Below are positions 18,573 to 28,161 of a DNA stretch of 64,000 bases, piece by piece. The notes under the pieces were generated by a model. That model saw only the letters and a list, made by a program, of their open reading frames with translations. It was not told where the DNA came from and did not search any database. The stretch's first letter is position 1. Each line of letters opens with the position of its first letter. The DNA lies in assembly GCF_020510425.1 (NCBI RefSeq), contig NZ_JAHBAH010000001.1, forward strand, positions 310,001 to 374,000, in the 5' to 3' direction. A program made the translations under genes and the position numbers. The DNA is from Quatrionicoccus australiensis. GTDB lineage: Bacteria; Pseudomonadota; Gammaproteobacteria; Burkholderiales; Rhodocyclaceae.

Positions 18573-21344
18573 ATGAGCGCCCTAATCCAGCACCTCCGCC
18601 AACACCTCCCAGATCACCAGATCATCGTCGACGATCTGCGTCGCCTCGCCTACGGCACCGACGCCAGTTTCTACCGCCTGATCCCGCAGGTGATCACGCT
18701 GATCGAATCGGAAAACGACGTGCGCACGGTGTTGACCGCTGGCCGGCTGCACGCCACGCCGGTGACTTTCCGCGCGGCCGGGACCAGCCTGTCCGGACAG
18801 GCGATCAGCAGCGGCATCCTGGCGCTGATCGGCGAGGGCTTTACCGGTTGCGAGATCAGTGCCGATGCCGGCAAGGTCAAGGTCGGGCCGGGCATTGTCG
18901 GGGGTGAGGTGAATCGGCGCCTGGCGCCGCTCGGCAAGAAGATCGGGCCGGATCCGGCGTCGATCGGGGCGGCCAAGATCGGTGGCATTGCCGCCAACAA
19001 CGCTTCCGGCATGTGCTGCGGCACGGCCCAGAACAGTTACCGGACGCTGGCCGGCCTGCGCGTCGTGCTCGCCGATGGCAGCGTGCTCGACACCGAAGAC
19101 CCGCTCAGCGTCAATGCCTTCTCGCAAAGCCATGCCGTGCTGCTCGGCGAACTCGAGCGACTGGGCAGCGATACGCGCAACAACCCGAAACTCGCCGAGC
19201 GCATCCGCCACAAGTTCAAGATCAAGAACACCACCGGCTACAGCCTCAATGCGCTGGTCGATTATGAAGACCCGATCGACATCCTGAGCCACCTGATGAT
19301 CGGCTCGGAAGGGACGCTCGGCTTCATTTCCAGCATCACCTACCTGACCGTCGTCGAGGACCCGTGCAAAGCTTCCGCGCTGGTTTTCTTCCCCGACATC
19401 CGCACCGCCTGCGAAGCGGTGATCCGCCTCAAGCCGCAGCCGGTCGCCGCGGTCGAACTGCTCGACCGGCCCGCCCTGCATTCGGTCGAGAACAAGCCCG
19501 GCCTGCCGGCGGTGATGCGCGAACTGGGCGAGGATGCGGCCGCATTGCTGATCGAAGTGCGCGCCGCAACGGTCGACGCGCTGCAGGAGAAGATTTCCGC
19601 CGTGCATACCGCCATCGCGGGCGTCGCCACGGTCGAACCGATGGTCTTCTCGACCGATCCGGCGACCTGCGAGATGTACTGGAAAGTGCGCAAGGGCACT
19701 TTCCCCTCGGTCGGCGCCATGCGCCGCACCGGCACCACCGTGCTGATCGAGGACGTCGCCTTCCCGATCGAGTCGCTGGCCGACGCCACGCTCGACCTGC
19801 AAGGCCTGCTGCGCCAGCACGGCTACCACGAGGCGATCATTTTCGGGCACGCGCTGGAGGGCAACCTGCATTTCGTGTTCACGCAGGATTTTGGCGATCC
19901 GGCCGAGGTCGACCGCTACGCCCGCTTCATGGACGACGTCTGCCAGTTGGTGGTCGGCAAGTACGACGGCTCGCTCAAGGCCGAACACGGCACCGGCCGC
20001 AACATGGCACCCTTCGTCGAACTGGAATGGGGCAAGGACGCCGCCGAGCTGATGCGCCGCATCAAGAACCTGTTCGACCCGGAAAACCTGCTCAACCCCG
20101 GCGTCATCATCAATGACGATCCGCAGGCCCACCTCGCCAACCTGAAGCCGATGCCGGCCGCCGAGGACATCGTCGACCGCTGCATCGAATGCGGCTTCTG
20201 CGAACCGCTCTGCCCCTCGCACCGACTGACGCTCAGCCCGCGCCAGCGCATCGTCAGCGTGCGTGAACTGGCCCGCCGCGAAGCCCAGGGCCTGCCCGCC
20301 GGCAGCATCGGCGAGGACTATGCCTACATGGGCCTCGACACCTGCGCCGGTTGCGGCCTGTGCTCGACCGCCTGCCCGGTCGGCATCGACACCGGCGACC
20401 TGACCCGCCGCCTGCGCGGCCGCAAGATGGGCGAAACCGCCCGTACGGTCAACGCCTGGACGGGCGAACATTTCGGCGCGCTCGCCAGCGCCTCGCGCCT
20501 CGGCCTGAAAGTCGGCCATGCCGTTTCCGGCGTGCTCGGCGACAACTTCCTCGCCCGCATCTCCGGTGGCGCCTGGAAGAAGGACATGCCGCACGCCGGC
20601 AAGGCACCGGTTGCACGCCAGACCCAGGGCGACCCGGTAGTCTATTTCCCGACTTGCGGCGGCCGCATCTTCGGGCCGGCCGATAGTGGCGAGAAGCAAC
20701 TCGGCGATGTCATCATCGAACTGCTCGAACGAGCCGGCTACCGCGCTATCCTGCCCGCCGGTTTCGACAATCTGTGCTGCGGCCAGATGCTGGCGAGCAA
20801 GGGCATGGCAGAAGAAGCCGACGCCATGGCGAACCGCCTCGAAGCTGCGCTGATGCAAGCCTCGGAAAACGGCAAGTACCCGGTAATCATGGATGCCAGC
20901 GCCTGCTCCGCCCGCATGTACAAGCATCTGGCCGGCAAGCTCAAGCTCTATGACTTCCATGAGTTCGCCCATGACGCGCTGTTGCCGCGCCTGCTGATCA
21001 CCCGTCAGCCCGGCCCGGTGGCGCTGCACGTCAATTGCAGCGTCAAACGGACCGGTGCCGAGGCCAAGCTGCGCACCCTGCTCAAGGCCTGCGTCGAGGA
21101 AGTCATCGAGCCGGCCGGCGTCACCTGCTGCGGCTTTGGCGGCGACCGCGGCTTCGCCGTGCCGGAACTGAACCAGCACGCCTTGCGCCACATCCATACT
21201 GAACTGCCAGCCAACTGCGCCTGCGGCGTATCGACCAACCGCACCTGCGAAATCGGCCTGACCGCCGAAACCGGCCTGAGCTACCGCTCGGTCGCCTACC
21301 TGCTTGAAGCCTGTTCACGCAAGGAGGGCTCCATGACCTGTTGA
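18573..21344 (+). CDS. dld: FAD/Fe-S D-lactate dehydrogenase (Dld-II/YdiJ-like)
   Basis: 923 residues: an FAD-binding PCMH domain (about 35-265, with TFRAAGTSLSGQAISSG), an FAD-oxidase C-terminal domain (about 270-525, AEHGTGRNMAPFVELEWG), two 4Fe-4S motifs (CIECGFCEPLCP near 537, CAGCGLCSTACPVG near 590) and two CCG domains (NLCCGQML near 730, VTCCGFGGDRG near 850). This matches membrane-associated respiratory D-lactate dehydrogenases that feed quinone. With lutACB and the permease it lets the cell use both lactate isomers; a glycolate or 2-hydroxyglutarate substrate cannot be excluded. A weak hairpin lies 25 bases beyond the stop. Confidence 0.88.
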   Translation: MSALIQHLRQHLPDHQIIVDDLRRLAYGTDASFYRLIPQVITLIESENDVRTVLTAGRLHATPVTFRAAGTSLSGQAISSGILALIGEGFTGCEISADAGKVKVGPGIVGGEVNRRLAPLGKKIGPDPASIGAAKIGGIAANNASGMCCGTAQNSYRTLAGLRVVLADGSVLDTEDPLSVNAFSQSHAVLLGELERLGSDTRNNPKLAERIRHKFKIKNTTGYSLNALVDYEDPIDILSHLMIGSEGTLGFISSITYLTVVEDPCKASALVFFPDIRTACEAVIRLKPQPVAAVELLDRPALHSVENKPGLPAVMRELGEDAAALLIEVRAATVDALQEKISAVHTAIAGVATVEPMVFSTDPATCEMYWKVRKGTFPSVGAMRRTGTTVLIEDVAFPIESLADATLDLQGLLRQHGYHEAIIFGHALEGNLHFVFTQDFGDPAEVDRYARFMDDVCQLVVGKYDGSLKAEHGTGRNMAPFVELEWGKDAAELMRRIKNLFDPENLLNPGVIINDDPQAHLANLKPMPAAEDIVDRCIECGFCEPLCPSHRLTLSPRQRIVSVRELARREAQGLPAGSIGEDYAYMGLDTCAGCGLCSTACPVGIDTGDLTRRLRGRKMGETARTVNAWTGEHFGALASASRLGLKVGHAVSGVLGDNFLARISGGAWKKDMPHAGKAPVARQTQGDPVVYFPTCGGRIFGPADSGEKQLGDVIIELLERAGYRAILPAGFDNLCCGQMLASKGMAEEADAMANRLEAALMQASENGKYPVIMDASACSARMYKHLAGKLKLYDFHEFAHDALLPRLLITRQPGPVALHVNCSVKRTGAEAKLRTLLKACVEEVIEPAGVTCCGFGGDRGFAVPELNQHALRHIHTELPANCACGVSTNRTCEIGLTAETGLSYRSVAYLLEACSRKEGSMTC

Positions 21345-21481
21345 GGAGGGGGAGACAAAAAAAACCGGCCCGGAGGTGCGAACTCCGGCCCGGCACAAGA
21401 AATTTACTACTACGGTAACCGCCGATGATCTGGAAATCGGCCGGCGGCGACCAACTCGTTATAGTTATAAGGACTCATTGT

Positions 21482-23302
21482 ATGACTTGGCAAATGAATG
21501 TCGATCCATTCGACAATATCGCCCTGTCCGCGTTCGTCGCGGCCATCCCCATTCTTTTCCTGTTCTGGGCGCTCGCCATCAAGCACATGAAGGGGCACTT
21601 CGCCGCACTGGGCGGCACCTCGCTCGCGCTGCTGATCGCCATCTTCGTCTATGGCATGCCGGTTGACCTGGCCGCCCTGGCAACGCTCTACGGCGGCGCC
21701 TTCGGCCTCTTCCCGGTGTGCTGGATCGTCATCACCGCGCTGTTCATCTACAACATGTCGGTCAAGACCGGCCAGTTCGAGGTGATCAAGAACTCGCTCG
21801 CCTCGATCTCCGATGACCGCCGCCTGCAGGCCCTGCTGATCGCCTTCTCGTTCGGCGCCTTCATCGAGGGCGCCGCCGGTTTCGGCACGCCGGTCGCGAT
21901 CACCGCGGCAATGCTGGCCGGGTTGGGTTTCAACCCGCTCTACGCGGCCTCGATCTGCCTGCTTGCCAATACCGCTCCGGTTGCCTGGGGCGCCATCGGC
22001 ATCCCCATCGTCGTCGGCGGCCAGGTTGCCGGCATCCCCGACCTCGCGCTGAGCCAGATGGTCGGCCGCACGTTGCCGCTGATCAGCTTCTTCGTACCGC
22101 TCTATCTGGTCGTGCTGATGGCCGGCTGGAAAAAGGGTCTGGAAGTCTGGCCGGCCTGCTTTGTCAGTGGCGGCTCCTTCGCCCTGGCCCAGTTCCTGTC
22201 GTCGAATTCCCCGCTGACCGCACCGCTATTGCCCGACCTGATCGCCTCGATCGCGTCCATCATCTGCACCGTGCTTTTCCTCAAGGTCTGGCACCCGAAG
22301 GAAAGCTGGCACTTCGACCATGAGCCGAAGCGCGAAGGCAAGGCCAAGCTCTTGTACTCCGGCGGCCAGATCTTCCGGGCCTGGGCACCGTTCATCATCC
22401 TGTCGCTGTTCGTCTGCGCCTGGGGCATCAAGCCGGTTAACCAGGCACTCGACCAGATCACCAAACAGGTGTTCGACTTTGCCTTCCCGATTGCCGGCCT
22501 CGACAAGCTGGTCATCGACCAGGCCGGCAAGGCCAAGCCCGCCGTGTTCAAGTTCAATGTCCTGAGCGCTGCCGGCACCGCCATCCTGTTCGCCTGGTTC
22601 TTCTCCATTATCGTCATGGGCGCCTCGCTCAAGACCGCCGGCGGCGTCGCCCGCGACACCTTGAAGACCCTGCAGTGGCCGATCATCACGATCTCGACCA
22701 TTCTCGGCTTCGCCTACATCATGAACTTCTCGGGCATGGCGATCACCCTGGGCTACGCGGTTGCCACGACCGGTGTCGCCTTCCCCTTCTTTGCCGCTTT
22801 GCTGGGCTGGCTGGGCGTATTCATGACCGGCTCCGACACCTCGACCAACGCGCTGTTCGGCAAGCTGCAGGCTGTCACCGCCGAGAAACTCGGCATCGAC
22901 CCGGTCATCGCCATGTCGGCCAATACCTGTGGCGGCGTTTGCGGCAAGATGATCTCGCCGCAATCGATCTCGGTCGCCACCGGCGCGACCGGCATGGTCG
23001 GCCGCGAATCGGAAATCTTCCGCTTCACCTTCAAGCATTCGCTGATCATGGCAATGCTGGTCGGCGTGCTGCACCTGCTGTGGGCCTACGTCTTCCCGGG
23101 CATTGTGCCGAGCTACGTCAAACCGGTTGCCGCGGCTGCCGCTGCGGTCGCCAATGCCGCCCAGGCTGCGATCAACCCGGACGGCCTGATGTGGCTGGGC
23201 ATTTTCGTTGCCATCATCAGCGCAGTGACCTTCGTATCGCGCCGCATCGGTGCCGATCTCGAAGCACCGGTCGAAGGCCGCGACGAGGTTCATTTCCACT
23301 GA
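21482..23302 (+). CDS. lctP: L-lactate permease (LldP/LctP family)
   Basis: 606 residues, about 12-14 membrane helices. Family marks include FSFGAFIEGAAGFGTPVAI near 120-140, VAWGAIGIPIVVGGQ near 165 and TGSDTSTNALFGKLQ near 450-464, followed by GGVCGKMISPQSISVA. LldP transporters take up lactate or glycolate with protons across the inner membrane. The ATG at 21482 follows AAGGACTCATTGT; an in-frame extension of 19 codons lacks membrane character. It is somewhat longer than E. coli LldP, with an extra loop around VIDQAGKAKPAVFKFN. Confidence 0.95.
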   Translation: MTWQMNVDPFDNIALSAFVAAIPILFLFWALAIKHMKGHFAALGGTSLALLIAIFVYGMPVDLAALATLYGGAFGLFPVCWIVITALFIYNMSVKTGQFEVIKNSLASISDDRRLQALLIAFSFGAFIEGAAGFGTPVAITAAMLAGLGFNPLYAASICLLANTAPVAWGAIGIPIVVGGQVAGIPDLALSQMVGRTLPLISFFVPLYLVVLMAGWKKGLEVWPACFVSGGSFALAQFLSSNSPLTAPLLPDLIASIASIICTVLFLKVWHPKESWHFDHEPKREGKAKLLYSGGQIFRAWAPFIILSLFVCAWGIKPVNQALDQITKQVFDFAFPIAGLDKLVIDQAGKAKPAVFKFNVLSAAGTAILFAWFFSIIVMGASLKTAGGVARDTLKTLQWPIITISTILGFAYIMNFSGMAITLGYAVATTGVAFPFFAALLGWLGVFMTGSDTSTNALFGKLQAVTAEKLGIDPVIAMSANTCGGVCGKMISPQSISVATGATGMVGRESEIFRFTFKHSLIMAMLVGVLHLLWAYVFPGIVPSYVKPVAAAAAAVANAAQAAINPDGLMWLGIFVAIISAVTFVSRRIGADLEAPVEGRDEVHFH

Positions 23303-23418
23303 CCCCATCCTGTCGGACCGCCAGGCGGCGGTTCGGCGGATACCACAGGTTTTCCCTAACAGATAAAAGCCGGACGAGTTGCTAAGGTACCGTCATTCAC
23401 GAATTCAAGGAGAACACG

Positions 23419-23865
23419 ATGTACAAGAAAATCATGGTTGCCATCGACGATAGCGAAACTTCCCGCTGTGCACTGGCCGAAGCCCTGCACCTGGCCCGCA
23501 CCAGCGACGCCAAGCTCTACATCACGCACGTCGCCGACGAGACGCTGATGGGCATGCACGGTCGCACCTTCTCGACCTCGCTGAACATCGACAACGCCAT
23601 CAAGGCGATTGCCGATGCCGGCCAGAAGCTGCTCGACGAGGCGATCAAGGATGCCGAAGGCGTCGACGCCGAAACCCTGCTCCTCGAAGCGCGCAACCGT
23701 CGCGTTTCGGAAACCCTGGCCGACAAGGCCAGGGAAGTCGGCGCCGACCTGATCGTGATCGGCCGCCATGGCCAGCGCGGCATCGCCACGCTCATCCTCG
23801 GCTCGGTGGCCGAACAACTGGCCAAGATCGCCGACGCCTCCGTCCTCCTCGTCAGAAAGCACTAA
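23419..23865 (+). CDS. Universal stress protein, UspA family
   Basis: 148 residues. The N-terminus MYKKIMVAIDDSETS and the ATP-binding signature GRHGQRGIATLILGS (G-2-G-9-G-S type, about 114-128) are both present, so an ATP-binding Usp is likely. AAGGAG precedes the ATG. The stop abuts the ppc start with no spacer, so the two genes are probably co-transcribed. Confidence 0.92.
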   Translation: MYKKIMVAIDDSETSRCALAEALHLARTSDAKLYITHVADETLMGMHGRTFSTSLNIDNAIKAIADAGQKLLDEAIKDAEGVDAETLLLEARNRRVSETLADKAREVGADLIVIGRHGQRGIATLILGSVAEQLAKIADASVLLVRKH

Positions 23866-26628
23866 ATGCAAGCCAGCGCACCCGACAGCAACAAGGACGA
23901 ACCCCTGCGTACCGACATTCGCCTGCTTGGCCGCATCCTTGGCGACACGGTGCGCGAGCAGGAAGGCGATGCCGTTTTCGCCACGGTCGAGCAGGTTCGC
24001 CAGACAGCGGTGCGCTTTGCCCGCGACGGCGACCCGGCCGCCCGTGCCGGGCTGGCCACCCTGCTCGACCAACTGCCGCGCGACACGACGCAGGCCGTCG
24101 TCCGCGCCTTTTCCTACTTCCTGCAACTGGCCAATATCGCCGAGGACGAGCACCACATCCGTCGGCGTCGCGCCTACGACCTGGCCGGCTCGCCGCCGCG
24201 CGAAGGCAGCCTGGTTTTTGCCCTTGACGCACTGTCGACCGCCCAGGTATCACCGGAAGCCATCGCCGACTTCTTCGCGCATGCCGTGGTCGCCCCTGTG
24301 CTCACCGCGCATCCGACCGAAGTGCAGCGCCAGAGCCTGATCCGCAATCACCGCGACCTCGCCCGCCTGCTCGACCAGCGCGAACGCCTGCAGATGACGC
24401 CGGAAGAAGAAGCCGAAAACGACCTGGCGCTGGCCAACTCGGTCCTCACCCTGTGGCAGTCACGGATGCTGCGCCCGGTCCGCCTCAAGGTGCTCGACGA
24501 GGTCAAGAACGGCATCACCTACTTCAAGGAAACCTTCTTCACCGAACTGCCGCGCCTCTACATCCAGGCGACGCAGCAACTGCAGAAGCGCTACCCGGAA
24601 AAGAACTGGGCGCTGCCGCCCTTCTTCCGCGTCGGCTCCTGGATCGGCGGCGACCGCGACGGCAATCCCTTCGTCACCGCCGAGATCCTGCGCGAGGCGC
24701 TGCGCCTGCAGTCGGCGGCCGCGCTCAATCATTACCTCGAAGAAATCCACGAGCTGGGCGGCGAACTGCCGCTCTCCGACCTGCTGGTCAAGGTGACGCC
24801 GGAACTGGTGGCGCTCGCCGAGCATTCCACCGATCACTCGCCGCAACGCGCCGACGAACCTTACCGCCGCGCCCTCTCCGGAATTTATGCCCGGCTCGCC
24901 GCCACTGCCCGCGTGCTTGACCAGGTCGAACCGGTCCGCCATGAAATCGGCAACGCCAGCGCCTATGCCACGCCGGAAGCCCTGCGCGCCGATCTCAAGA
25001 TCCTGACCAATTCGCTCAAGCTGAATGGCAGCGCCAGCCTGGCCGGCGGCCGCCTGCGCCGGCTGTTGCGCGCTGTGCAGGTGTTCGGCTTCCACCTGGC
25101 ACCGATCGACCTGCGCCAGAATTCCGAAGTGCACGCGCGCAGCGTCGCCGAACTGCTTGCCGGTGCCGGCCGCTGCCCGGATTACGAGGCGCTGACCGAG
25201 GTCGACCGGATCAAGCTGCTGGTCGAGGAAATCAGCACGCCGCGTCCGCTCTACTCGCCTTACCTGAACTACTCGGAAGAAACGCAGGGCGAGCTGGCGA
25301 TCTTCTTTGCCGCCCGCGAGCTGCGCGAGAAATACGGCGCCGCCACCCTGCCCAATTTCATCATCTCGAAGACCGACGGCGTCTCCGACCTGCTCGAACT
25401 CGCCCTGCTCCTCAAGGAATCCGGCCTGCTGCTGCCCGGCAACACGGCGCGCCTCGACGTCAATATCATCCCGCTCTTCGAAACCATCGAGGACTTGCAG
25501 AAGAGCGCCGCGACCATGGACGGCATCTTCGCCATCCCGGCCTACCGCGCCCTGATCGCCGGCCGCGGCGACGAGCATGAAGTCATGCTCGGCTACTCCG
25601 ACTCTAACAAGGACGGCGGCTTCCTGACTTCGGGCTGGGAGTTGTACAAGGCCGAAATCGAACTGGCCCGCGTCTTCGGCCAGCACGGCGTACGCCTGCG
25701 CCTGTTCCACGGGCGCGGCGGCTCGGTCGGCCGCGGTGGCGGCCCGTCCTACCATGCCATCCTCGCCCAGCCGGCCGGCGCCGTGTCCGGCCAGATCCGC
25801 CTGACCGAACAGGGCGAAGTCATTTCGACCAAGTACGGCAACCCGGACAATGGCCGGCGCAATCTCGAAGTACTGCTCGCCGCAACCCTGGAAGCCAGCC
25901 TGACCGACCACGAAAACCAGGTCGAGCCGGCGCAGCAGTTCCATGCCGTCATGGACGAACTGTCGCGGCGCGCCTTCAACGCCTATCGCGGCCTGGTCTA
26001 TGAAACACCGGGCTTCACGACCTATTTCCGGCAATCGACCGTGGTTTCCGAAATCGCCCTGCTCAATATCGGCAGCCGCCCGGCGTCGCGCAAGGCGTCC
26101 GAGCGTATCGAGGACCTGCGCGCCATTCCCTGGGTGTTCAGCTGGGCGCAATGCCGCCTGATGCTGCCGGGCTGGTACGGCTTCGGCTCAGCGGTCGACG
26201 GCTACCTGGCGGCCAATTCCGACGGCCTGACCACACTGCGCCGCATGCTGAAATCCTGGCCCTTCTTCAAGAGCCTGCTCTCCAACATGGACATGGTGCT
26301 GGCCAAGAGCGATCTCGCGATTGCCTCGCGCTATGCCGAACTGGTCAGCGATGCCGGCTTGCGCGAACGCATCTTCGGCCAGATCTGCCAGGAATGGGAA
26401 CTAACGAAAAAGCACCTGCTGGCCATTCTCGAACAGGACGATTTCCTGGGCGACAACCCGCAACTGAAACGCTCGCTGCAACTGCGCTCGCCCTACATGG
26501 ATCCGCTCAACCACCTCCAGGTCGAACTGCTCAAGCGCCACCGCGCCGGCGAGACGGACGAGCGCGTCGCACGCGGCATCCATCTGTCGATCAACGGCGT
26601 CGCTTCCGGTTTGCGCAACAGCGGGTAA
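23866..26628 (+). CDS. ppc: Phosphoenolpyruvate carboxylase
   Basis: 920 residues, the normal length. Catalytic landmarks are TAHPTEVQRQSL near 146, GYSDSNKDGG near 577, FHGRGGSVGRGGGP near 614 and FRQSTVVSEIALLNIGSRP near 720, ending in the typical GVASGLRNSG tail. It makes oxaloacetate from PEP and bicarbonate, an anaplerotic step needed on lactate. The ATG directly follows the usp stop. It is the last host gene before the prophage. Confidence 0.97.
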   Translation: MQASAPDSNKDEPLRTDIRLLGRILGDTVREQEGDAVFATVEQVRQTAVRFARDGDPAARAGLATLLDQLPRDTTQAVVRAFSYFLQLANIAEDEHHIRRRRAYDLAGSPPREGSLVFALDALSTAQVSPEAIADFFAHAVVAPVLTAHPTEVQRQSLIRNHRDLARLLDQRERLQMTPEEEAENDLALANSVLTLWQSRMLRPVRLKVLDEVKNGITYFKETFFTELPRLYIQATQQLQKRYPEKNWALPPFFRVGSWIGGDRDGNPFVTAEILREALRLQSAAALNHYLEEIHELGGELPLSDLLVKVTPELVALAEHSTDHSPQRADEPYRRALSGIYARLAATARVLDQVEPVRHEIGNASAYATPEALRADLKILTNSLKLNGSASLAGGRLRRLLRAVQVFGFHLAPIDLRQNSEVHARSVAELLAGAGRCPDYEALTEVDRIKLLVEEISTPRPLYSPYLNYSEETQGELAIFFAARELREKYGAATLPNFIISKTDGVSDLLELALLLKESGLLLPGNTARLDVNIIPLFETIEDLQKSAATMDGIFAIPAYRALIAGRGDEHEVMLGYSDSNKDGGFLTSGWELYKAEIELARVFGQHGVRLRLFHGRGGSVGRGGGPSYHAILAQPAGAVSGQIRLTEQGEVISTKYGNPDNGRRNLEVLLAATLEASLTDHENQVEPAQQFHAVMDELSRRAFNAYRGLVYETPGFTTYFRQSTVVSEIALLNIGSRPASRKASERIEDLRAIPWVFSWAQCRLMLPGWYGFGSAVDGYLAANSDGLTTLRRMLKSWPFFKSLLSNMDMVLAKSDLAIASRYAELVSDAGLRERIFGQICQEWELTKKHLLAILEQDDFLGDNPQLKRSLQLRSPYMDPLNHLQVELLKRHRAGETDERVARGIHLSINGVASGLRNSG

Positions 26629-26813
26629 AATCGGGAGATGCCCATCACACTCAAACGCACCGTATGATGCGCTTTTTCGACTGAGAACCTTGCGCTGCAA
26701 TTGTTTTGGCCTAGTTGCAGGCCAATAACTATCTACAAAATATGCAATATCAATGCCCGAAGACCCGCGCAGGAACTATGGCGTTCTGATTTTGTAGATC
26801 AACAGCAAAAGAA
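26629..26813. other. Host-prophage junction region
   Basis: 185 bases between ppc and the tail-fibre gene, in which base composition falls from GC-rich to near-even. It contains a perfect TTGGCCT/AGGCCAA hairpin at 26706-26725. A left attachment site is expected here, but without the right end of the prophage it cannot be placed. No tRNA was found. Confidence 0.5.
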
Positions 26814-27995
26814 TCATTTCCACTTTATTGACACCGTTCCAGCAGAAAATGAACCGCCTCCCGCAAGGCTAACCCTAACTCTTGACAAGATACTTGAAAC
26901 ATCAACGCTGCCAACGCCAACCTGCATCAGCGTGTTCGAAACACCAGTTGACTTCATAATCCATTTGTTAGTTGTTCCGATTTTTGATAGGGTGATGGAA
27001 CCAGTATAGCCAACAGAACTAGCTGCAAACGTAACCGGAAACCCAGTTGTAAGAGAGGAATCGCCGGATGGGCGCTCAAGGCAATATCCAGAATATCCGG
27101 TTGTTATATATGACGCTGATCCAACCTGAACAACAATTCTTCCTGACGACGATGGCGTAACGGATACGCAAAGAATTTCAATTTCTGTTGCCGTTTCAGG
27201 AATTGATGAATTGCCAAACTCAGTCTGAGAGGCAATGCTGCCAACTGACTCCCCTTGTGAGTACCAGATGTGATCAGGGGTAAGCGCCTCGATTGCTTGC
27301 TTTACGCGCAAAGGAGACATGGCACGGTTATCCGTTTCGGTTCCGGCTTCCATCTCTGCTTGAGTTGCCTCGACAGCAAGGTATGCAAGCGAGTTCTCTA
27401 CCTGCGTTGCGTATTGCAGGGTGAGGTTCTTTGATGCAATCGCGGCGGAAGCAGACGACGCAGAAGCGGTCGCGCTGGTTGCCGAGTTGGTTGCACTGGT
27501 TGCCGCAGCGGAAGCGCTTGACGCAGCAGCATTAGCACTAGACAGAGCAGCGGCAGCACTTGCAGCGGCATTTGCAGCAGCGTCAGACACATCCGAACCA
27601 ATCGTGAAACCGAAACGCGACCAATACTGCGGGTCAAACGTTGCTCCGGAGGTGTGCGCCTGAATGCAAACATAGTTGCTGTTTTCATCAGAAGCCAAAT
27701 CCTTGACTTGGTAAGCTGTGCTTGCTGCCCATACTCCATCACCGACAATGCGGAAACCGCCCATCAAATTCAATATTTCCGGAGATAGCGCATTGACACC
27801 AACTGCCAAATCTTTTAGCTTTCCGTCATCACGTTGGATTTTTTGCAGGTTGTCCAACGTCTGATCTAGCGTTGTTTCGATGTTTGCAAACTCAGCATCG
27901 AGCGCAGCGGTATTGACGGTTGATCGGCCAGAAGCGTTATTAGCCTCTTGCTGGCTGAAATCAGTCGTCTGTGTGTATGGCGTAGGTTGTGACAT
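26814..27995 (-). CDS. Phage tail fibre protein
   Basis: 393 residues. The N-terminal 120 residues begin MSQPTPYTQTTDFSQQE and form the virion-attachment part. A long Ala/Ser/Thr repeat (about 130-185, ASSASAAATSATNS-like) should be a coiled or fibrous shaft. It is followed by the classic tail-fibre phrase EATQAEMEAGTETDNRAMSP and a C-terminal beta-rich tip. It is the terminal gene of the late operon and probably decides host adsorption together with the tailspike at 43266. Confidence 0.88.
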   Translation of the reverse strand: MSQPTPYTQTTDFSQQEANNASGRSTVNTAALDAEFANIETTLDQTLDNLQKIQRDDGKLKDLAVGVNALSPEILNLMGGFRIVGDGVWAASTAYQVKDLASDENSNYVCIQAHTSGATFDPQYWSRFGFTIGSDVSDAAANAAASAAAALSSANAAASSASAAATSATNSATSATASASSASAAIASKNLTLQYATQVENSLAYLAVEATQAEMEAGTETDNRAMSPLRVKQAIEALTPDHIWYSQGESVGSIASQTEFGNSSIPETATEIEILCVSVTPSSSGRIVVQVGSASYITTGYSGYCLERPSGDSSLTTGFPVTFAASSVGYTGSITLSKIGTTNKWIMKSTGVSNTLMQVGVGSVDVSSILSRVRVSLAGGGSFSAGTVSIKWK

Positions 27996-28008
27996 TAAGG
28001 AACCTCAC

Positions 28009-28161
28009 TTGAATCTGATGATTGCTGCATTTCTAAAGCCGTTTGTGCTGCTCATATTCGGCGTGCTTGGCGTTCTTCTTGTCTCATTCCTTGAGCGGAA
28101 GATGCCTGAATCAAAACTTAAACGGGTGTTACTGTATCCCGTATGGAAGCGCAAAGGCTGA
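28009..28161 (+). CDS. Putative small membrane protein opposite the late operon
   Basis: 50 residues, not recognised. With a TTG start at 28009 (AAGGA at 7-nt spacing) it reads a short head, one strong membrane helix (FVLLIFGVLGVLLVSFL, about 12-28) and a basic tail rich in Lys and Arg. It lies on the strand opposite to all neighbouring late genes and its last 33 bases overlap the 3' end of the ejection gene. An ATG at 28018 is the alternative start. A moron gene or late holin-like protein is possible; chance cannot be excluded. Confidence 0.45.
   Translation: MNLMIAAFLKPFVLLIFGVLGVLLVSFLERKMPESKLKRVLLYPVWKRKG

Noticed and set aside
18582..21197. 871-residue open frame antisense to dld
   Set aside because: Same codon-position artefact over a clear enzyme gene.
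24460..26151. 563-residue open frame antisense to ppc
   Set aside because: Complete overlap with ppc, no recognisable domain.
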